Shown one piece after another: positions 17,992-29,200 of a DNA stretch of 64,000 nt (position 1 is its first letter; each line of letters starts with the position of its first letter). Location of the stretch: contig CAJUAV010000002.1 in assembly GCA_910584485.1 (NCBI GenBank), positions 189,179 to 253,178 on the forward strand, in the 5' to 3' direction. The stretch is from an uncultured Alistipes sp. (GTDB lineage: Bacteria; Bacteroidota; Bacteroidia; Bacteroidales; Rikenellaceae). A program made the position numbers and the translations under genes. A model generated the notes under the pieces. It saw nothing but the letters and a program-made list of their open reading frames with translations, searched no databases and had not been told where the DNA came from.

Positions 17992-19560
17992 ATGAAAATG
18001 AAACATATTCTGTTATCGGCGTTGCTGTTGGTTTTCGCTGCCGGCTGCGAAAAGTACCTCGACATCCCGAAACACGGCAACATGGGAGGTCAGGACGACT
18101 TCTATCAAACCGACGAACAAGCCTTGGAGGCGCTCGCCTCCCTCTACACCACGTGGGACGGCATCTATGCCAACTGGTTCTATGTCAAGAACCTGCTTGC
18201 CGACGACGCCTACACGGGAGGAGGCAACCGCGGCGACAACACCGACATGGAGCGTCTGAACGAGTACACGTTCGGCACCGAAAACACGTTCGTCAAGGAT
18301 CTCTATCAGGGCATGTACGCCCTCATCTATCAGGCGAACCTGATTATCGGGAAAGTCGCTCCCGACAGCCCCGCCAAGGCGCGCACCGTCGCCGAGGCCA
18401 AGTTCTTCCGCGCCTGGGCCAATTTCGACCTGGTGACCCTCTACGGCCCCGTGCCCAAGGTCGACCGGCTGCTCGCCCCGGGCGAATACCGCATGGGCAA
18501 CAGCACGACGGAGGAGCTGTGGGCGTTCATCGAGCAGGACCTCACCGAGGCCGTCGACTCGAAGCAGCTGCCGTCGAAAAGCGACGCCTACGACGCCACG
18601 ACGGGCATGCGCGTGACCAAGGAGGTCGCACAGGCCATGCTGGGCAAGACCTACCTCTTCCAGAAGAAGTACGGCGAAGCGGCAGCCATGCTCGACCAGG
18701 TGATCGAATCGAAGAAATACGAGCTCTTCAAGGGCGAATACGACATGCTGCTCCACGCCGCCAACAACAACAGCTGCGAGGCGATGCTCGAGATCCAGAA
18801 GCGCAAGGACCCCGAGCAGATGGGCTGGTCGCACTTTGAAAACAACACGATGTTCTATCTGATGTACGGCTGGCGTTCGGACTGCATCGATATGGGCCCG
18901 CTGGCCGAAGTCATCGAAAACGGCACGTGGGGATTCTTCAATCCGCGCAAGTCGCTCTACGACGCTTTCGTGGCGATGGAGGGCGAGAACGGCTACCGCC
19001 TCAAGAGCTCGGTACGCTCCGCCGCGCAGATGGAGGCACAAGGCCTGAAGGTGCTGCCCGGTTCGAGCCTGACGGGGCACGAGGGCTATTTCGTCTGGAA
19101 AACCCGTCTGCTGAAGGAGGACAACGTCTCGCCCGGCACGCAGCCGTGGTTCGTATGGACCAACTACCGCGTCATGCGCTACGCCGAGGTGCTGCTGCTG
19201 GCCGCCGAGGCCCATGTGCTGGGCGGCGACAAGGGCAAGGCGCTGGACTACATCAACCGGATCCGCGAACGCGCACGCCTGACTCCGCTGCCGTCGGTGA
19301 CGCTCGACGACGTGAAGAAGGAGAAGCGTCTGGAGCTCTGCCTGGAGAGCGTCCGCTTCCAGGACCTCGTCCGCTGGGGCGATGCCGAGAGCGCGCTGGC
19401 CGAACAGGGCAAGCAGATTCCCGCATTCACGGGCTCCAAGGTCGAGTTCCGCTGGTCCAACCCGACCTACGGATTCAAGGCCAAGCATCACCTGCTGCCG
19501 ATTCCGCGCAAGGAGATGGAGCTCAATCCCAACATGAAGCAAAACGACGGCTGGCAGTAA
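17992..19560 (+). CDS. SusD/RagB-family nutrient-binding outer-membrane lipoprotein
   Basis: 522 residues. The signal peptide carries a lipobox (FAAGC) followed by EKYLDIPKHG, the usual SusD start. Tetratricopeptide-like helices include AKARTVAEAKFFRAWANFDLV, and the conserved RxxEVLLLAAEA and YINRIRERA motifs of the C-terminal RagB/SusD domain are present. It acts as the lid of the SusC transporter on the cell surface. It lies between susC (22 nt) and the esterase lipoprotein (27 nt). Confidence 0.97.
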   Translation: MKMKHILLSALLLVFAAGCEKYLDIPKHGNMGGQDDFYQTDEQALEALASLYTTWDGIYANWFYVKNLLADDAYTGGGNRGDNTDMERLNEYTFGTENTFVKDLYQGMYALIYQANLIIGKVAPDSPAKARTVAEAKFFRAWANFDLVTLYGPVPKVDRLLAPGEYRMGNSTTEELWAFIEQDLTEAVDSKQLPSKSDAYDATTGMRVTKEVAQAMLGKTYLFQKKYGEAAAMLDQVIESKKYELFKGEYDMLLHAANNNSCEAMLEIQKRKDPEQMGWSHFENNTMFYLMYGWRSDCIDMGPLAEVIENGTWGFFNPRKSLYDAFVAMEGENGYRLKSSVRSAAQMEAQGLKVLPGSSLTGHEGYFVWKTRLLKEDNVSPGTQPWFVWTNYRVMRYAEVLLLAAEAHVLGGDKGKALDYINRIRERARLTPLPSVTLDDVKKEKRLELCLESVRFQDLVRWGDAESALAEQGKQIPAFTGSKVEFRWSNPTYGFKAKHHLLPIPRKEMELNPNMKQNDGWQ

Positions 19561-19587
19561 ATCTGCGGTTCGAACACAAAAACAGAA

Positions 19588-21252
19588 ATGACCATGAAAA
19601 ACATACGTTTTATTTTGACGGCGCTGCTGGCGTCCCTCTTCGCGGTGGCCTGCGAAGAGCAGCCGATCGATGATCTGCGGGGCGTCTTCGACGACATCGA
19701 GCGCTACGATTTCACCGCGGTCGAGCAGCTGCCGACCGAGAAGGTGGGCAAGGGCATCAAGGCGCTCATCATCCATTTCAAGGATGCCGAAGGCAATACG
19801 ATGAAGATGCGCATCGGCAGCGCGGAGTGGACCCTGAAGGCCGGCACCTATGCGGCCGTCGGGAGCGTGACCGCCGACAAGACCTTCGCGGCCGAGCTCG
19901 GCGACGCCCGCAAGATCGCCTCGGGCAACCTGAACATCAACTTCATGAACGACATCTACCTCTTCTCGGGGCTGCTCAAGACGGAGGACGGCACGGAGAT
20001 CCAGTGCAACTACCGCGGCGCGCTGACCTTCGAAGTCGGGGTCGACGATCCCGAAGCGAGCGGCTACACGGCCATCTTGTCCGTTTCGCCGGTGTACATC
20101 ACCGATCAGAGCGGCAATGTGACGGGCATCGCCCCGGGCGTATCGAAGTATGCCTTCTCGATCTCCGATCCGAACGGTGCGAACATCGCCCTCTTCGAGA
20201 CGATCAACGCCGAGAACCTCGATGCTGCGGCTCTTGCCGGCGAATATACCGTCAAGGACAATGCGCTGGAGGCTTGGTCGATGGCCTCCGGCCTGCAGAT
20301 GCCTCAAGAGTGGGGCGGCTGGAGCTGGGGAAGCTACATCGTCAACGCAGAAGGAGGCAAGGAGTTCCTTTCGGCCGGCAGCAAGATCACCGTTTCGGCC
20401 GTCGACGGCATCGAGGGCAACAAGCTCTACTCCTTCACGGGCAGCGGTCTGTCGACCTCACTGACCATGAACGCCGACGGCTCCATCACCCCCGGAACGC
20501 TCAAGGAGATCGGCATCAAGTTCGTCACGCTGCTGCAAAGCACGGGCATCGAGCTGCGCGACCAGCAGCTGACGAGCACCGTCCTGGGCAAGGAGACGCG
20601 CTATTCGGTCTATCTGCCCAAAGGCTATTTCGAAGGCACGAAAACCTACCCCGTGCTCTACCTGCTCAACGGCGCCGACGGCAACCACAACGACTGGCTG
20701 CAGCAGGGCATGGTCAACCCCTACGCAAGCACCCTTGCGGCCGAGGGAGGAGCGGAGATGATCGTCGTCTGCCCCAACGGCTGCCCCGACGGCCAAAACG
20801 TCTTCTACTGCGACAATTTCCAGGGCAACGGCGTGAACTACATGACCTACTTTTTCGACGAGTTCATCCCCTTCATCGAAAGCACCTATCGGGTGAAGGC
20901 GGATCGCGCGTCGCGCGCCGTCGCGGGTCTGTCGATGGGCGGATACGGAGCGCTCTACTACGGCTTCCTGCACCAGGAGATGTTCTGCTGCGTCTACGCA
21001 TGCAGCCCCGCGACCTACGTCGAGGGGGCGCCCAACCTCTACACGATGCAGCCGACGGCCGACCTGCCGGAGCTGACCCTCGAAATCGGACGACAGGATT
21101 TCCTCTACCAGTCGGCCAAGGCCTATCACGACGGCATGACCTCGGCGGGCATCGCGCATGCGTGGATCGAGCGCGACGGCACGCACGACTGGGCCTTCTG
21201 GACCGCCTGCACCCCGAAGATCCTCCGCAAGGCATCCGAATCCTTCCGATAG
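19588..21252 (+). CDS. Lipoprotein with SusE/F-like N-terminal domains fused to a CE1-like esterase
   Basis: 554 residues (the third codon is a second possible ATG). A signal peptide with lipobox-like AVAC (Cys22) is followed by two beta-rich domains (about 45-150 and 185-310) that resemble each other in pattern (L.AGTY/L.AGEY, then a glycine-rich beta region). The C-terminal alpha/beta-hydrolase (about 315-554) is of the enterochelin-esterase/feruloyl-esterase type, with nucleophile Ser449 in GLSMGG and likely Asp504 and His533 (GTHDWAFW). It sits where susE/susF genes usually lie. A surface protein that both binds and de-esterifies the ligand is the best reading; the binding role is inferred. 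Confidence 0.85.
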   Translation: MTMKNIRFILTALLASLFAVACEEQPIDDLRGVFDDIERYDFTAVEQLPTEKVGKGIKALIIHFKDAEGNTMKMRIGSAEWTLKAGTYAAVGSVTADKTFAAELGDARKIASGNLNINFMNDIYLFSGLLKTEDGTEIQCNYRGALTFEVGVDDPEASGYTAILSVSPVYITDQSGNVTGIAPGVSKYAFSISDPNGANIALFETINAENLDAAALAGEYTVKDNALEAWSMASGLQMPQEWGGWSWGSYIVNAEGGKEFLSAGSKITVSAVDGIEGNKLYSFTGSGLSTSLTMNADGSITPGTLKEIGIKFVTLLQSTGIELRDQQLTSTVLGKETRYSVYLPKGYFEGTKTYPVLYLLNGADGNHNDWLQQGMVNPYASTLAAEGGAEMIVVCPNGCPDGQNVFYCDNFQGNGVNYMTYFFDEFIPFIESTYRVKADRASRAVAGLSMGGYGALYYGFLHQEMFCCVYACSPATYVEGAPNLYTMQPTADLPELTLEIGRQDFLYQSAKAYHDGMTSAGIAHAWIERDGTHDWAFWTACTPKILRKASESFR

Positions 21253-22539
<1,287 letters not shown>

Positions 22540-22554
22540 CCACTCCGAACCGAA

Positions 22555-24900
22555 ATGAACAAACCTATCGTATGCGCCCTGCTGCTGGCCGCGACCCTCA
22601 CGGCGTGCGGTCCGCGAACGCCGCAGCTCGGCAGCGCCCCGATCGACGAGGTGGTGGGCGCCCTGACGCTCGAAGAGAAGGCCCGCCTGGTCGTGGGCAC
22701 CGGCATGGCCGGCTTCTCGGGCGAAAACGCCGTCGTCGGCGCGACACGCAAGCTGGTGCCGGGAGCCGCCGGCACGACCTACCCCGTCGAACGCCTCGGC
22801 ATCCCCTCGGTCGTCCTGGCCGACGGTCCCGCGGGACTGCGCATCGACCCCGAGCGCGAGAACGATCCGCAGACCTACTACTGCACCCACTTCCCCATCG
22901 GCACGCTGCTGGCGTCGACCTGGGACCGCGAGCTGGTCGAAGCGGTCGGTGAAGCGATCGGCAACGAGGTGCTCGAATACGGCACCGACGTGCTGCTCGC
23001 ACCGGCCCTCAACATCCACCGCAACCCCCTCTGCGGCCGCAATTTCGAGTACTACTCGGAAGACCCCGTCGTCTCGGGGCGCATCGCGGCGGCCTACGTG
23101 CGCGGCGTGCAGCGCAACGGCGTAGGCACCTCCGTGAAACATTTCGCCCTCAACAACCAGGAGACCAACCGCATGGCCAACGATGCCCGCGTATCGCAGC
23201 GGGCCCTGCGCGAAATCTACCTCAAAGGGTTCGAAATCGTCGTCAGGGAGGCCGAGCCGTGGACGGTGATGTCCTCCTACAACTACCTGAACGGGGTCTA
23301 CACCTCCGAAAATCCCGAGTTGCAGACAGCCATGCTGCGCGACGAGTGGGGTTTTCGCGGCATGGTCATGACCGACTGGTTCGGCGGCAAGGATGCCGTG
23401 GCGCAGATGGTCGCCGGCAACGACATGCTGCAACCCGGAACAGAGAAGCAGTACGAGGCGACCGTCGCCGGCGTGCAGGAGGGGCGGCTCGACGAGGCCG
23501 TGCTCGACCGCAACGTGAAGCGCATCCTGGAGATGATCCAGCGCACGCCCCGCTTCCGCGGCTACCGCTACTCGAACAAGCCCGACCTGGAGGCGCACGC
23601 CGCCGTGACGCGCCGCAGCGCCACCGAGGGCATGGTGCTGCTCAAGAACGCGGGCGAAGCGCTCCCGCTCGCAAGCGACGTGAAGCGCATCGCGCTGCTG
23701 GGCTGCACCTCCTACGACTTCATCGCGGGCGGTACGGGTTCGGGCAACGTGAACCGCGCCTACACCGTCTCGCTGCTCGACGGACTGCGCCAGGCGGGCT
23801 ACGAGCTCGACGAGACGCTGAAAAACGACTACGAGGCCCACATCGCCGCCGAGTACGAGCGCAACCGTCCCGACACGACCAACCGTTTCGCGATGTTCCT
23901 GCCGCGGCCGCGGCCGACCGAGCCGACCTTCTCCGCGGAGCGTCTGCAGGCGCTGGCCGCCGCCAACGACGTGGCGCTCGTCACGCTGGGCCGCACCTCG
24001 GGCGAGTTCCTCGACCGCAAAAAGGCCGATTTCGAACTGACGGGCGAGGAGAAGCGGCTGCTCGACGAGGTGTGCCGCGTCTTCCACGCCGCGGGCAAGC
24101 AGGTGGTGGTCGTGCTGAACATCGGCGGGGTCATCGAGACCGCCTCTTGGAAGGAGCTGCCGGATGCGATCCTCTGCGCCTGGCAGGCCGGTCAGGAGGG
24201 CGGCAACAGCGTGGCCGACGTCTTGAGCGGCAAGGCCTCGCCCAGCGGCAAGCTGACGATGACCTTCCCCGTGCGCTTCGCCGACGCGGCCTCCTCGGCC
24301 AACTTCCCCGTCGACCTCGAGGCGGACATGGATATCACGAACAGCGGCGAGAAGAAGAACACCCTGCGCAACGTCGATTTCACCGACTACGAAGAGGACA
24401 TCTACGTAGGCTACCGCTATTTCGACACCTTCGGCAAGGAGGTCTCCTACCCCTTCGGCTACGGACTCTCCTACACGACGTTCGACTACGCCGATGCGCA
24501 GGTGCGCACCGACGCGGACACGTGCGTCGTCACGCTCCGCATCACCAACACGGGCAAGCGGTCCGGCAAGGAGGTCGTGCAGCTCTACGCATCGGCCCCC
24601 GACCGCGCAACGGCCAACAAGCCCGAGAAGGAGCTGAAGGCCTTCGCCAAGACGCGCGAGCTGCAGCCGGGCGAGTCGCAGACCCTCGAGCTGAAGCTGC
24701 CGCAGGCGGAGCTGGCCTCGTTCGATGCGCAGGCATCGGCCTGGGTCGTCGCACCCGGGCGCTACGAGCTGCTGATAGGCGCTTCGTCGCGCGACATCCG
24801 CGCCCGACTGGCCGTCGAGGTCGCAGCGGCGCGCACCGAGACCCGCCGGCTGCTCGAACCCGTCGCGCCGCTGCGGCTGCTCGAGCGCACCGCCCGATAG
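22555..24900 (+). CDS. Glycoside hydrolase family 3, lipoprotein
   Basis: 781 residues. The lipoprotein signal has lipobox LTAC. The GH3 N-terminal barrel carries [12 protein letters not shown] (about 195-206) and the nucleophile Asp274 in VMTDWFGG. An alpha/beta sandwich domain (about 350-600) and a C-terminal fibronectin type III-like domain (about 660-740) follow. GH3 enzymes remove terminal beta-linked glucose, xylose or N-acetylglucosamine, or alpha-arabinose; this clade is mostly beta-glucosidase-like. It starts 15 nt after the esterase gene, so it is part of the operon. Confidence 0.93.
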   Translation: MNKPIVCALLLAATLTACGPRTPQLGSAPIDEVVGALTLEEKARLVVGTGMAGFSGENAVVGATRKLVPGAAGTTYPVERLGIPSVVLADGPAGLRIDPERENDPQTYYCTHFPIGTLLASTWDRELVEAVGEAIGNEVLEYGTDVLLAPALNIHRNPLCGRNFEYYSEDPVVSGRIAAAYVRGVQRNGVGTSVKHFALNNQETNRMANDARVSQRALREIYLKGFEIVVREAEPWTVMSSYNYLNGVYTSENPELQTAMLRDEWGFRGMVMTDWFGGKDAVAQMVAGNDMLQPGTEKQYEATVAGVQEGRLDEAVLDRNVKRILEMIQRTPRFRGYRYSNKPDLEAHAAVTRRSATEGMVLLKNAGEALPLASDVKRIALLGCTSYDFIAGGTGSGNVNRAYTVSLLDGLRQAGYELDETLKNDYEAHIAAEYERNRPDTTNRFAMFLPRPRPTEPTFSAERLQALAAANDVALVTLGRTSGEFLDRKKADFELTGEEKRLLDEVCRVFHAAGKQVVVVLNIGGVIETASWKELPDAILCAWQAGQEGGNSVADVLSGKASPSGKLTMTFPVRFADAASSANFPVDLEADMDITNSGEKKNTLRNVDFTDYEEDIYVGYRYFDTFGKEVSYPFGYGLSYTTFDYADAQVRTDADTCVVTLRITNTGKRSGKEVVQLYASAPDRATANKPEKELKAFAKTRELQPGESQTLELKLPQAELASFDAQASAWVVAPGRYELLIGASSRDIRARLAVEVAAARTETRRLLEPVAPLRLLERTAR

Positions 24901-25040
24901 CCGCCCGCTTTTTCGCGTTCCCCGATGCCTGGGCATCCGCTGTTTGCAGATGCTCGGGCGGGGGACGAAAAAGGGCGCGCGCGAACGACGACACCGAAAA
25001 AAAGCGTATCTTTACCATACCCAATCCGAAACACCAGAAC

Positions 25041-27524
25041 ATGAAAAGAACCCTGTTATTATGTTGCGCCATCGGCTCGCTGCTCTTACCCGCCACCCTG
25101 CGGGCCGACGGACGCGCGATTCCGCGCAACGACAAGATCGAACGGCTGGTCGAGAAACAGCTCCGCCGCATGACGCTCGACGAAAAGGTGGGCCAGATGT
25201 GCGAGCTCTCGATCGACCTGTTGCAGAAGCGCACCAACCCCTTCGCGGGGCTCGACCCGCGCACGGCGACGAAGGCCGACATCGAACGACTCCTCGAGAA
25301 ATACGGCATCGCGCAGGAGTTCGACCTCTCGGGCGGCCTGACGCAGGATACGATGATGGCGATCTACATGCGCATCATGGCCATCGAAAATGCCGCCGGC
25401 TTCCGCCTGGACGAGGCGATGCTCGACACGGTCATCGGCACCTACAAGGTAGGTTCGATCCTCAACGTACCCGCCGGCGTGGCCCAGACGCCCGAAAAAT
25501 GGCAGGAGATCATCCGCCGCATCCAGGAGAAATCGATGGAGACGATGGGCATCCCCTGCATCTACGGCGTGGACCAGATCCACGGCACGACCTACACGCT
25601 GGGCGGCACCTTCTTCCCGCAGGGCGTCAACATGGGTGCGACCTTCAACCGCGCCCTGACGCGCGAAGGGGCCCGCATCTCGGCCTACGAGACGAAGGCG
25701 GGCAGCATTCCGTGGACCTACGCCCCCGTGGTGGACCTCGGACGCGACCCGCGCTGGCCGCGCATGTGGGAAAACTACGGCGAGGACTGCTACCTGAACG
25801 CCGAAATGGGGCGCGAGGCGGTGCTCGGCTTCCAGGGCGACGATCCGAACCGCATCGACGACCGGCACGTGGCCGCCTGCATGAAGCACTACATGGGCTA
25901 CGGCGTCCCCGTGAGCGGCAAGGACCGCACCCCCTCGTCGATCACCGTCCAGGACCTGCGCGAGAAGCATTTCGCCCCCTACCTCGAAATGGTGAAGGCG
26001 GGAGCCCTCTCGCTGATGGTCAACTCGTCGATGAACAACGGCCTGCCCATGCACGCCAACTACGAGCTGCTGACCCAATGGCTCAAGGAGGACCTCGGGT
26101 GGGACGGCATGATCGTCACCGACTGGGCCGATATCAACAACCTCTACACGCGCGACCGCATCGCCAAGGACAAGAAGGAGGCGATCAAGCTCGCCATCAA
26201 CGCGGGCATCGATATGTCGATGGATCCCTACGACTGGAAATTCTGCACCCTGCTCAAGGAGCTCGTCGAAGAGGGCGAGGTGCCCATGAGCCGCATCGAC
26301 GATGCCGTGCGCCGCATTCTGCGCATGAAATATCGGCTGAACCTCTTCGAGAAGCCCTGCAACGACGTGAAGGATTTCCCGCTCTTCGGCAGCGAGGAGC
26401 ACGCCGCCGCGGCGCTGCAGGCCGCCGAGGAGTCGCTCGTGCTGCTCAAGAACGCCGACGGCCTGCTGCCGCTGGCCAAGGGGACGAAGCTGCTCGTAAC
26501 GGGGCCCAACGCCAACTCCATGCGGACGCTCAACGGCGGCTGGTCCTACTCGTGGCAGGGCGACAAGGCCGATGCCTGCGCCGCTGGCTACAACACGATT
26601 CTCGAAGCGCTGACCGCGAAATTCGGGGCCGATAACGTCGCCTACGAAGCCGGCGTCACCTACAAGGAGGGCGGCAGCTGGTGGGAGGAGAACGCGCCCG
26701 AAATCGACAAGGCAGTGGCTGCGGCCGCAGGCGTCGACTGCATCGTGGCCTGCATCGGCGAGAACTCCTACTGCGAGACGCCGGGCAACCTGACGAACCT
26801 GACCCTCTCGGAGAATCAGACCGAATTGGTGAAGGCGCTGGCCCGCACCGGCAAGCCTATCATTCTGATTCTGAACGAAGGCCGTCCGCGCTTGGTAGCC
26901 CAAATCGAGCCCCTGGCCAAGGCCGTGGTCGACGTCATGCTGCCGGGCAACTACGGCGGCGATGCGCTGGCCAACCTGCTGGCGGGCGACGCCAATTTCA
27001 GCGGCAAACTGCCGTTCACCTATCCGCGCGAAATCAATTCGCTCATCACCTACGACTACAAACCCTGCGAACACATCGGCAAACAGATGGAGGGGGCCTA
27101 CAACTACGACGCCCAGGTGGCCGTGCAATGGGCCTTCGGCTACGGCAAGAGCTATACCGATTTCGCCTATGCCGATTTCGAGGTCGACAAGCGGGAGTTC
27201 ACGGCCGACGACGTGCTGACCTTCACGGTCGACGTGACCAACACGGGCAAACGTGCGGGCAAGGAGAGCGTGCTGCTGTTCAGCAGCGACCTGGTGGCTT
27301 CGCTCTCGCCCGACAACCGCCGTCTGCGCGCCTTCGAAAAGATCGAGCTGCAACCCGGCGAGACGAAGCGCGTGACGCTGAAGCTGAAAGGCTCCGACCT
27401 CGCCTTCGTGGGCTACGACGGCAAATGGGTCCTCGAAAAGGGCGATTTCCGCATGCAGGCGGGCGACCGCACCCTGCAGATCGTCTGCAAGGAGGGCCGA
27501 AAATGGACGACGCCCAACCGATAG
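25041..27524 (+). CDS. Glycoside hydrolase family 3, periplasmic beta-glucosidase (BglX-like)
   Basis: 827 residues from the ATG at 25041 (the frame is open much further upstream but overlaps the previous gene). A plain signal peptide ([11 protein letters not shown]) points to the periplasm. The GH3 barrel has [12 protein letters not shown] (about 175-186), [14 protein letters not shown] (236-249), KHYMGYG (282-288) and nucleophile Asp361 in [12 protein letters not shown] sandwich domain and a fibronectin type III-like domain follow. The sequence resembles the exo-beta-glucosidases BoGH3A/B of Bacteroides xyloglucan loci, from memory of that family. A strong terminator follows, closing the operon. 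Confidence 0.93.
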   Translation: MKRTLLLCCAIGSLLLPATLRADGRAIPRNDKIERLVEKQLRRMTLDEKVGQMCELSIDLLQKRTNPFAGLDPRTATKADIERLLEKYGIAQEFDLSGGLTQDTMMAIYMRIMAIENAAGFRLDEAMLDTVIGTYKVGSILNVPAGVAQTPEKWQEIIRRIQEKSMETMGIPCIYGVDQIHGTTYTLGGTFFPQGVNMGATFNRALTREGARISAYETKAGSIPWTYAPVVDLGRDPRWPRMWENYGEDCYLNAEMGREAVLGFQGDDPNRIDDRHVAACMKHYMGYGVPVSGKDRTPSSITVQDLREKHFAPYLEMVKAGALSLMVNSSMNNGLPMHANYELLTQWLKEDLGWDGMIVTDWADINNLYTRDRIAKDKKEAIKLAINAGIDMSMDPYDWKFCTLLKELVEEGEVPMSRIDDAVRRILRMKYRLNLFEKPCNDVKDFPLFGSEEHAAAALQAAEESLVLLKNADGLLPLAKGTKLLVTGPNANSMRTLNGGWSYSWQGDKADACAAGYNTILEALTAKFGADNVAYEAGVTYKEGGSWWEENAPEIDKAVAAAAGVDCIVACIGENSYCETPGNLTNLTLSENQTELVKALARTGKPIILILNEGRPRLVAQIEPLAKAVVDVMLPGNYGGDALANLLAGDANFSGKLPFTYPREINSLITYDYKPCEHIGKQMEGAYNYDAQVAVQWAFGYGKSYTDFAYADFEVDKREFTADDVLTFTVDVTNTGKRAGKESVLLFSSDLVASLSPDNRRLRAFEKIELQPGETKRVTLKLKGSDLAFVGYDGKWVLEKGDFRMQAGDRTLQIVCKEGRKWTTPNR

Positions 27525-27547
27525 GCTGCGCAGCGTCTTTTCGCACG

Positions 27548-27582
27548 GAGGCTCGGCGGTTTTTCCGCCGGGCCTCTTTTTT
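27548..27582 (+). terminator. Terminator of the utilization operon
   Basis: The stem GAGGCTCGGCGG / CCGCCGGGCCTC (one T-G pair), with a 5-nt T loop, is followed by six T. It lies 24 nt after the second GH3 gene. Confidence 0.9.
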
Positions 27583-27700
27583 CGCCGTGTGCAGGCGAAG
27601 CGCAAACGGCGCATCGACGGTGCGCGGGCCGCGAGAGCGAAAAGACGTGGGCGCGGCAGCCCCGAAGGCGCAGCAGCTTCCGAACCAAGTTCGCGCCCCC

Positions 27701-27872
27701 GAACCGCGGGGAAGCCCACCCTGCACTGCGGCAAAGCCCACTCTGCACCGCGCCACACCACCCCACGCCACAACAAAGCCCATCCCGAACCGCAGGAAAG
27801 CCCACCCTGCGCTACGGCAAAGCCCACTCTACGCCGCGCCATACCACCCCACGCCGCACTGCCGCAAAAACG
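27701..27872. repeat. Two-copy 86-bp imperfect tandem repeat in a gene-free spacer
   Basis: Copy 1 is 27701-27786 and copy 2 is 27787-27872. The first roughly 71 nt of the copies differ at only about eight places, and those I compared are all transitions. Each copy holds shorter units of about 22 nt built on AAAGCCCAYYCTGC. The whole spacer 27583-28000 has no gene I can support; open frames there on both strands follow from its high GC and repeat content. Confidence 0.75.
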
Positions 27873-28000
27873 ACCGGTCCGAGCCTCGGCGCACCGCCCT
27901 CCCCCAACCGCAAAACGCGCCCCTACCTGCTCCGCACCGCCATCCCGCACCGAACGAGCGCATACGCCGTATCGCGCCCGCCCCTACAGGACAACACGAC

Positions 28001-28035
28001 AACGCCCCGCTTCGCATGATGCGAAGCGGGGCGTT
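28001..28035 (-). terminator. Hairpin after the skp/bamA/uppS operon
   Basis: A perfect 16-bp inverted repeat (arm AACGCCCCGCTTCGCA) with a 3-nt loop lies 24 nt downstream of the last Skp gene. A T-run is weak on the minus strand, but position and strength suggest termination. Confidence 0.7.
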
Positions 28036-28058
28036 GCAAAAAGGAAGGAATCGCTCCT

Positions 28059-28574
28059 TTACTCGGTGATGCCGAGCTCTTTCTTGACCAGCGGGGCGAT
28101 GTCCGTCAGGGCAGCCTCGTCGAAATAGGCCAGCGAACCCGCCGTCACGTCGAAGACGACCAGATAGCCGCCCGCCTTGCCGACGGCATCGATGGCGGCC
28201 TTCGCCTTCTCGGCGATCGGGGCCATCAGCTCCTGGTATTTCTTCTGGTACTCCTGCTGGGCCATCTGCTCGAACTCCGTGGCACGCGTACGCATGTCGT
28301 TCAGCTCCTTCTGCTTGATCTGCGCCACAGCCTCGGTCATCGTCGAAAGGTTCTTCTGGAACTCCTGCATCTTGTTGTTGAACTCGACGTTCAACCCCTC
28401 AAGCGTCTCCTGCATATCCTTGACGAAGGCCTCCATGTTGGTCTGCATCTCCTTGGCTTCGGGCATCGCAGCGACAATCTCGGCCGTGTTGATGCGGCCG
28501 AATTTCTGTGCGAAGAGCGACGATGCACTCATTACGCAGACAACCGCAAGGGTTAGTTTAAGCAATTTTTTCAT
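28059..28574 (-). CDS. OmpH/Skp family periplasmic chaperone (copy 2)
   Basis: 171 residues. The signal peptide ends at SLFAQ. The mature part starts with FGRINTAEIVAAMPEAKEMQ, the usual Skp/OmpH opening, followed by a long coiled-coil stretch (about 45-125) and a C-terminal strand (GYLVVFDVTAGSLAYFDEAALTDIAPLVKKELG). Skp trimers hold unfolded outer-membrane proteins in the periplasm. It is the last gene of a minus-strand operon, 39 nt after its paralog and downstream of bamA, as in many Bacteroidota. Confidence 0.93.
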   Translation of the reverse strand: MKKLLKLTLAVVCVMSASSLFAQKFGRINTAEIVAAMPEAKEMQTNMEAFVKDMQETLEGLNVEFNNKMQEFQKNLSTMTEAVAQIKQKELNDMRTRATEFEQMAQQEYQKKYQELMAPIAEKAKAAIDAVGKAGGYLVVFDVTAGSLAYFDEAALTDIAPLVKKELGITE

Positions 28575-28613
28575 ACGATAAGGATGGTGTTAAGTTTGTT
28601 GTATTGCGATGAA

Positions 28614-29117
28614 TTATTTCAGCCGATCGATGATCTGCTGCGTCCGCTCGACGCGCTCGGCCTTGTAGAGCAGCGTCGGATTGTTCGACGAATCGAGCAC
28701 CAGATCGGCACCCACCGATTTGGCATAGGCCTCGATCGCGGCGAAGACGCGCTCCTGAATCGGCTTGATCCGCTGCACGCGCTGCTTCATCAGCTCGCCG
28801 TCGTTGCCGAAAAGGCTCTCCTGGAACTTGCCGGCCTCCTCCTCCTTCTGGATGATGACATCCTCGAAGGTCTGGCGCGTGGCGGCGTTGAGCGAAGCCT
28901 TCTGCCCCTGGTAGCTGTTGTAGAGCGTCTCGACCTCCTTGAATTTCTCGTCGACCTGCTTCTGGTACTGCTCGGCGAGCTTATCCAGCTCGGCGATGGC
29001 CGTATTGTAGGCGGCGACCGACTTGAAGATCTTTTCGCTGTTCACGACGATGTAGTTCTGCGCCGAAACGACGGCGGCCGAAAGCGCGAGGGCGATCGTT
29101 AAAATCAACTTTTTCAT
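28614..29117 (-). CDS. OmpH/Skp family periplasmic chaperone (copy 1)
   Basis: 167 residues. The signal peptide (AAVVSAQ) is followed by NYIVVNSEKIFKSVAAYNTAIAELDKLAEQYQ, a long coiled coil (about 35-120), and VDLVLDSSNNPTLLYKAERVERTQQIIDRLK-like C-terminal strands (here ADLVLDSSNNPTLLY). Same fold and role as the following gene but diverged from it. It lies 83 nt after bamA. Two tandem Skp genes after bamA are normal for this phylum. Confidence 0.93.
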   Translation of the reverse strand: MKKLILTIALALSAAVVSAQNYIVVNSEKIFKSVAAYNTAIAELDKLAEQYQKQVDEKFKEVETLYNSYQGQKASLNAATRQTFEDVIIQKEEEAGKFQESLFGNDGELMKQRVQRIKPIQERVFAAIEAYAKSVGADLVLDSSNNPTLLYKAERVERTQQIIDRLK

Positions 29118-29200
29118 GATGCACTGTCTTTTAAATGGGGAGCCCCTGTCGGGCAGGGACCCGTTCCCCGTTCTTCAAATATGCTGCCGCAATGCGCGCG

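Noticed and set aside
23259..25040. N-terminal extension of the second GH3 protein
   Set aside because: The frame is open upstream but overlaps the first GH3 gene; the ATG at 25041 gives a signal peptide and normal GH3 length.
27583..28000. Small proteins in the spacer after the second GH3 gene
   Set aside because: Open frames on both strands come from the GC-rich tandem repeat; no start with ribosome-binding context and low-complexity translations.
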